From JBFWWW01 sp050245975 (GTDB lineage Bacteria; Pseudomonadota; Alphaproteobacteria; Rhizobiales; Hyphomicrobiaceae), in assembly GCA_050245975.1 (NCBI GenBank), contig JBFWWW010000148.1:1-10156 (forward strand): 10,156 nt of DNA, read 5' to 3'. How positions within the stretch are numbered: position 1 is the first letter of the stretch; each line of letters starts with the position of its first letter. The position numbers and the translations under genes were made by a program. Under the pieces are notes generated by a model. The model saw only the letters and a program-made list of their open reading frames with translations, was not told the DNA's origin and did not search any database. Shown in pieces: positions 6,334 to 10,156 of this stretch.

Positions 6334-6396
6334 ATGCAACAGGGAAAGCGCCGTTGCGGCGATGCGCCGACGGCAGATGGGGCTGGGGATACATGA
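6334..6396 (+). other. Possible 20-codon leader ORF overlapping the hmuR start
   Basis: ATG at 6334 opens 20 codons (MQQGKRRCGDAPTADGAGDT) that end at TGA 6394-6396, overlapping the hmuR ATG as ATGA. The overlap suggests translational coupling in the long leader. There is no clear Shine-Dalgarno before it, so it may be chance. Confidence 0.25.
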
Positions 6397-8441
6397 GCAA
6401 CAAGCAGAAGGTTCTGGGGACGCTGGGAGCGCTGAGCGCGGCTCTCATGATGTCGTGCAGCAGCGCATCGGCGCAGGGCATCCAGCTCGACGGCATCGTC
6501 GTCACGTTCTCGAAGACGATGGAAACCGCCATCGATGCGCTGGCCGGATCGAGCGCCGTCAACAAAGAGCAGCTCGACGAGCAGTTCCAGCCCGACAGCG
6601 TGTCCGAAGTTCTTCGCACGTTGCCCGGCGTGACGACGCAGAACCAGTCGAAGGACACCGCACAGGCGATCAACATCCGCGGCCTGCAGGACTTCGGGCG
6701 CGTCAACGTCCTGATCGATGGCGCGCGGCAGAACTTCCAGAAGAGCGACCACGGCGCCAACGGCACCTTCTACATGGAGCCGGAGATGCTGAAGCGCGTC
6801 GACATCACGCGCGGACCGACGGCGACGATCTACGGCTCGGGTGCGATCGGCGGCGTGGCGGCCTTCGAGCTGATCGATGCCGACGACATCCTGCGCCCCG
6901 GCGAGCGCATGGCGATCCAGTCGCGCACGCGCTACTCGTCGAACGGTCCCGGCTGGATGGAGAGCGGCACCGGCGCCCTCAAGGTCGGCAACTTCGACGT
7001 CCTGATGCAGGGCACGGGGCGCTGGAACGACGATTACAAGGACGGCGCGGGCCGCCCGGTTCCGAACTCAGCGGACGATACCTACTCGGTGCTCGGCAAG
7101 GCGCGCTGGCGCCCGGCGGCGGGCAGCCAGATCACGGTCACAGCGCTCGATTACAGGTCGAACTTTGTCGACTCGGTGAATTCGAATGCCACCGGAACGC
7201 GGCTCGATACCGATGTAAACAACCGCCAGTTCACCCTGGGCTACACGTTCTCGCGGCCGGACACACCGCTCATCAACTTCAGCGGCAAGGTCTATCACGT
7301 CGAGACGGGACTTGATCAGTTGCGCCTGAACGGCTCGGCGGCGGGCACGCGGCGCAGCTTCAACGTCGAGACGGACGGCTTCGACATCAACAACACGTCG
7401 CGCTTCAATTTCGGGGCAACGAAGATCGCCCTGACCTACGGCGGAGACGGTTTCCAGGATCGCGTCAAGAACTTCGATCCCGGCGGCAACGGCGACGAGC
7501 TGACACCGAGCGGACAGCGCAACGTGTACGGCGGATTCCTGCAGAGCCGGTTCACGTTCTTCGATACGCTCGATATCATCGCGGCGGCCCGTTACGACAG
7601 CTACGAGCTGAAGGGCGGCACCACCCATCTGGAGGGTGACCGTATCTCGCCCAAACTCACGGCGGCATACAGCATCTTCAAGGGCGCAACGGTGTTCGCG
7701 ACGTATGCCGAGGGCTATCGTGCTCCAGCGGTCACGGAAACGCTGATCGACGGCTCTCATCCGCCGCCTGCACCCTTCCAGCTCCTGCCCAACCCGAACC
7801 TGCGGCCGGAAACCGCGCACAACCTCGAGGCGGGACTCAATCTCAAGTACAACAACGTCATCACGACGGGCGACGCGTTCCGCGCCAAGCTGGTGGTCTA
7901 CCAGAACAAGGTCGATGACTATATCGACGCCATCTCGACCGATCCCAACGGCGATGACGGTACATTCAACGGTTTCAACTCCAACGTCTTCCTGGACGAC
8001 ACCTTCCAGTACCAGAACATCGCCAAGGCCAAGATCGACGGCGTCGAGATCGAAGCCATGTACGATGCGCGGACCTGGTTCTTCGGCGTCGGCGGCACGC
8101 ACATCCGCGGCAAGAACGCCGACACGGGCGCGCCGCTGCTGACCATTCCTGCCGACCAGATCACGCTCACGGCCGGCTTCCGCGCCTTCGAACAGAAGCT
8201 TTCGGCCGGCGCCCGTCTGCACCTGGTCGATGCAAAGGACGATGTCCCATCAGGGACGGCGCCCACTGACGGCTTCGCGACGGTGGACCTGTTCGCGCAG
8301 TATGTCGTCAACGACAAAGTGACGCTGAACCTCAATCTCGATAACCTGCTGGATAAGGCGTACATCCAGTATCGGGATCAGTCCTACAGCCCCGGCTTCA
8401 ATGCCCGGCTGACGATGACGATGCGGCTTGGAGCCCAATGA
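6393..8441 (+). CDS. hmuR: TonB-dependent outer-membrane heme receptor HmuR
   Basis: A 682-residue receptor of the heme/hemoglobin TonB-dependent family. Signal peptide: residues 1-28 (MSNKQK, hydrophobic core, cut after SASAQ or nearby). A TonB-box-like DGIVVTFSK is at 33-41. The plug domain (about 45-165) holds INIRGLQDFGRVNVLIDG and QNFQKSDHGANGTF with H120. The barrel carries the heme-receptor signature: YRAP (442-445), H456, NPNL (467-470); H120 and H456 are the likely heme-contact histidines. The open frame extends 60 codons upstream to 6213. I chose ATG 6393 because the signal peptide starts there, with GGGGA a few nt before it. The last residues (MTMRLGAQ) do not end in the usual aromatic residue. 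It diverges from hmuP and is followed by hmuQ, hutX and tonB. Synonyms in relatives include bhuR. Confidence 0.95.
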   Translation: MSNKQKVLGTLGALSAALMMSCSSASAQGIQLDGIVVTFSKTMETAIDALAGSSAVNKEQLDEQFQPDSVSEVLRTLPGVTTQNQSKDTAQAINIRGLQDFGRVNVLIDGARQNFQKSDHGANGTFYMEPEMLKRVDITRGPTATIYGSGAIGGVAAFELIDADDILRPGERMAIQSRTRYSSNGPGWMESGTGALKVGNFDVLMQGTGRWNDDYKDGAGRPVPNSADDTYSVLGKARWRPAAGSQITVTALDYRSNFVDSVNSNATGTRLDTDVNNRQFTLGYTFSRPDTPLINFSGKVYHVETGLDQLRLNGSAAGTRRSFNVETDGFDINNTSRFNFGATKIALTYGGDGFQDRVKNFDPGGNGDELTPSGQRNVYGGFLQSRFTFFDTLDIIAAARYDSYELKGGTTHLEGDRISPKLTAAYSIFKGATVFATYAEGYRAPAVTETLIDGSHPPPAPFQLLPNPNLRPETAHNLEAGLNLKYNNVITTGDAFRAKLVVYQNKVDDYIDAISTDPNGDDGTFNGFNSNVFLDDTFQYQNIAKAKIDGVEIEAMYDARTWFFGVGGTHIRGKNADTGAPLLTIPADQITLTAGFRAFEQKLSAGARLHLVDAKDDVPSGTAPTDGFATVDLFAQYVVNDKVTLNLNLDNLLDKAYIQYRDQSYSPGFNARLTMTMRLGAQ

Positions 8442-8470
8442 AAATAGGGATTGGCCGCGAATGCGCCAGT

Positions 8471-8494
8471 CTGCATGATGAGTGCTGCATGATG
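8471..8494. repeat. Short direct repeat after hmuR
   Basis: CTGCATGATG occurs at 8471-8480 and again at 8485-8494, in the 131-nt gap between hmuR and hmuQ. It contains several ATG triplets but no convincing gene. Its role is unknown and it may be chance. Confidence 0.4.
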
Positions 8495-8503
8495 CGCGCC
8501 AAG

Positions 8504-8536
8504 CCGGCCGCGGACACCCCGATCGTCCGTGGCCGG
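8504..8536 (+). terminator. Stable hairpin between hmuR and hmuQ
   Basis: Arms of 12 bases, CCGGCCGCGGAC (8504-8515) and GTCCGTGGCCGG (8525-8536), pair with one G-U wobble around a 9-base loop. No U-tract follows. It could partly terminate, or mark an RNA processing or stability boundary so that the receptor and the cytoplasmic enzymes are made in different amounts. Confidence 0.45.
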
Positions 8537-8572
8537 TCGCGCGCGTTCTGACGTTCAAGAAGGAGAGGTCGC

Positions 8573-8917
8573 ATGTACATCGCCATGAACCGGTTCAAGG
8601 TGAAGAAGGACTGCATGACGGATTTCGAGCAGGTGTGGCTGAAGCGGGAATCCTACCTGCACACGCTGCCGGGCTTCATGGTGTTCCACCTGCTCAAGGG
8701 TCCGGAGCGCGAGGACCACTGGCTCTATTCCTCGCACACGGTGTGGCGCAGCTTCGCCGACTTCGACAACTGGACGAAGTCGGAAGCCTTCCGCAAGGCG
8801 CATGCCGGCGCCGGCACGGGCAAGCCGCTGACGCTGGGCCACCCCGAGTTCGAGGGCTTCCACGTGCTGCAGGAGGTCAAGGCGGACGGCGCCAGCGTCC
8901 TGCATGCGGCCGAGTGA
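8573..8917 (+). CDS. hmuQ: Heme-degrading monooxygenase HmuQ (IsdG/ABM family)
   Basis: A 114-residue cytoplasmic protein of the antibiotic biosynthesis monooxygenase fold. It should open the heme ring using O2 and electrons to release iron. The IsdG-type triad is at the expected places: N6 (MYIAMNRF), W67 (FDNWTKSEAF) and H77 (RKAHAG). PGFMVFHLLKGPE and HTVWRSFADFDNW match the family. AGGAG lies about 8 nt before the ATG. It starts 131 nt after hmuR, past a hairpin, and 15 nt before hutX. HmuQ of Bradyrhizobium is a biochemically known member that forms biliverdin isomers; the product here is inferred. The tail after about residue 102 is not conserved-looking. Confidence 0.93.
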   Translation: MYIAMNRFKVKKDCMTDFEQVWLKRESYLHTLPGFMVFHLLKGPEREDHWLYSSHTVWRSFADFDNWTKSEAFRKAHAGAGTGKPLTLGHPEFEGFHVLQEVKADGASVLHAAE

Positions 8918-8932
8918 GCACGGAGAGCGGGC

Positions 8933-9475
8933 ATGACAACGGCTGACAAGCCGACCGAGCGCGTGCCGCTGAAGCAGCGGCTCGCGGGCAACGCCGACGG
9001 CATCCTGGAGCAGATCGCGCGCGAATACGGCGTGAGCACCTATGATGTCGTCGCGGCGCTGCCGGAGGAGCACCGCACCGTGGTCGACGGCGCGAAGTTC
9101 TCCGAGATCATGACGGCGCTGACCGGCTGGGGCGAGGTGCTGATGATCGTGCACACGCCCGACATCGTGCTGGAGTGCGCCGGCTCGATCCCGCCGGGTA
9201 CGGAAGGGCGCGGCTACTTCAACCTGCACGGCGACAGCCCCATCGGCGGCCACATCAAGGCCGAGAACTGCCGGCATATCGTGTTCGTCAGCCGGCCCTT
9301 CATGGGCCGGGCGTCGCGGTCGCTGCAGTTCTTCAACGCGGCCGGCGAGGCGATGTTCAAGGTGTTCGTGCGGCGCGACGCGAAGCGGGAGCTGATCCCC
9401 GCCCAGGTGGCGCAGTTCGATGCCCTGCGGAGCTCCTACGCCGCGGGCAAGACGGGTGCGCGGCTGGCGAGCTAG
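8933..9475 (+). CDS. hutX: HutX-family cytoplasmic heme carrier protein
   Basis: A 180-residue soluble protein with HutX/HugX/ChuX-type motifs: GRGYFNLHG (92-100), GGHIKAENC (105-113), FVSRPFMGRAS (118-128), FFNAAGEAMFKVFVRRD (133-149), then KRELIPAQVAQFDAL. In Vibrio, HutX binds heme after import and hands it to the heme-degrading enzyme HutZ. Here the likely partner is HmuQ, encoded 15 nt upstream. His98 and His107 near the two glycine-rich motifs and Y95 are candidate heme ligands; which one acts cannot be told. The ATG at 8933 has GGAG 7 nt before it. The first 20 and last 15 residues are charged and variable. ChuX-like numbering is not claimed. Confidence 0.92.
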   Translation: MTTADKPTERVPLKQRLAGNADGILEQIAREYGVSTYDVVAALPEEHRTVVDGAKFSEIMTALTGWGEVLMIVHTPDIVLECAGSIPPGTEGRGYFNLHGDSPIGGHIKAENCRHIVFVSRPFMGRASRSLQFFNAAGEAMFKVFVRRDAKRELIPAQVAQFDALRSSYAAGKTGARLAS

Positions 9476-9522
9476 GCGGAGCCAAGCCGGCACAAGACGC
9501 GGAGCCAACGGCAGACACGCCG

Positions 9523-10156
9523 ATGCAGCGGGCGAACTGGCAGATCGAGATTGAACCCGTCGTGGCGGGCGGCAGACAGCCGCGCGCCGCGACGGAGCCG
9601 CCGATGGTGCTCGAACGCGATCCCAAGGCGCTGGCCGCACCGCGCGCGCCCGACGCACCGCCGCCGCCGGTGCTGCAGAACGATCTCTCGGGGCTGGCGT
9701 CGACGGCACGGCTCGGCGCGCGGTCGTCGCGCGTGGCGCTGTGGCTCGTCTCGTCGCTGGTGCTGCACTTCGGCACGCTCGTCGCGCATGCGATGTGGTG
9801 GGCGCCCGAGGAGGACCCCGGCGCCATCGCCCAGCAGACGGACGCCATCAGCGTCGAGCTGGTGGCGAGCAACGTGCTGGAGGCGATCACCACGCCGGCC
9901 AAGGAAGCGGCGGCACAGTCGGTCGCCACCGCGGCGCCCGAGGGCAACGCCCCCGAGGACCAGCAGGCGAACACGCCGTCCGAACCCGAGCCCGAGCCGC
10001 CCAAGCCGGAGCCGCCCAAGCAGGTGGTGCTACTCGATCCGATGCCGGCCCTGCCGCAGGCCGCGCCCGACGTCCCGGCGCCGATCCTCGTCGAGCCGAC
10101 CAAGGAGCAGCCCAACGACCAGGACGCCAAGAAGGCCGAGGAGGAGAAGCAGAAGC
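9523..10156 (+). CDS. tonB: TonB-like energy transducer, 3'-truncated by the window end
   Basis: The frame stays open to the last base, giving 211 codons. An N-terminal cytoplasmic segment of about 70 residues precedes a single membrane anchor (about 71-93, VALWLVSSLVLHFGTLVAHA). The anchor holds the SxxxH pattern (S78, H82) by which TonB contacts ExbB-ExbD. After it comes a DAISVELV stretch, then a long Pro/Glu/Lys-rich periplasmic spacer (SEPEPEPPKPEPPK) and a charged DAKKAEEEKQK end. The C-terminal receptor-binding domain is outside the window. The start is uncertain: ATG 9523 has no Shine-Dalgarno, whereas ATG 9604 has GGAG (9594-9597) 6 nt before it and would shorten the N-terminus by 27 residues. 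TolA is the alternative, but the position after hmuR-hmuQ-hutX favours a heme-uptake TonB. Confidence 0.8.
   Translation, partial: MQRANWQIEIEPVVAGGRQPRAATEPPMVLERDPKALAAPRAPDAPPPPVLQNDLSGLASTARLGARSSRVALWLVSSLVLHFGTLVAHAMWWAPEEDPGAIAQQTDAISVELVASNVLEAITTPAKEAAAQSVATAAPEGNAPEDQQANTPSEPEPEPPKPEPPKQVVLLDPMPALPQAAPDVPAPILVEPTKEQPNDQDAKKAEEEKQK

Noticed and set aside
7068..8222. 384-codon minus-strand frame opposite hmuR
   Set aside because: It is the antisense shadow of the receptor barrel; no domain or ribosome site was seen.
8555..9709. 384-codon minus-strand frame opposite hmuQ, hutX and the start of tonB
   Set aside because: It is antisense to three supported genes and spans their boundaries, with a composition-driven Arg/His/Leu-rich product.

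Overview
The window is GC-rich, densely coded DNA. It looks alphaproteobacterial, most likely Hyphomicrobiales (Rhizobiales). The reasons are the gene families present (HemP/HmuP with hmuTUV, an IsdG-type HmuQ, a HutX-type heme carrier, bacterioferritin) and three separate sites resembling the Irr 'iron control element' (ICE), a rhizobial iron operator. No tRNA, rRNA, CRISPR array or mobile element is visible.

The theme is iron storage, iron sensing and heme uptake. At the left edge is the 3' end of a PKHD-type Fe(II)/2-oxoglutarate hydroxylase (+). It converges on bacterioferritin bfr (-), with a palindrome holding both stop codons between them. bfr has its own promoter region with an ICE-like palindrome. 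Upstream of it, also on the minus strand, lies a compact cluster in the order 36-codon Cys-rich small ORF, 178-residue Cys-rich protein of unknown function, bfd. It starts below a second ICE-like site and ends at an intrinsic terminator. The small ORF and its start/stop overlap with the unknown gene are the least expected elements here.

Next on the minus strand is an Rrf2-family regulator that lacks the usual Fe-S cysteines. It follows hemP-hmuT-hmuU-hmuV, the heme ABC importer operon, whose genes overlap or nearly abut. The third ICE-like site lies in the divergent intergenic region between hemP and the plus-strand heme receptor gene hmuR.

The plus-strand run is hmuR (TonB-dependent outer-membrane heme receptor), hmuQ (heme-degrading monooxygenase), hutX (cytoplasmic heme carrier) and a tonB-like gene cut by the window end. 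Together these genes give a full route: TonB energises HmuR at the outer membrane, HmuT carries heme through the periplasm, HmuU/HmuV import it, HutX carries it, and HmuQ opens it to release iron. Bfr stores the iron and Bfd helps release it. The ICE-like sites suggest that Irr sets uptake and storage in opposite directions.

Start codons were re-chosen from Shine-Dalgarno sequences and overlaps for bfr (1064), the unknown 178-residue gene (GTG at 2122), hmuT (5876) and hmuR (6393). The large open frames antisense to hmuV, hmuU, hmuR and hutX are composition shadows and are left out.
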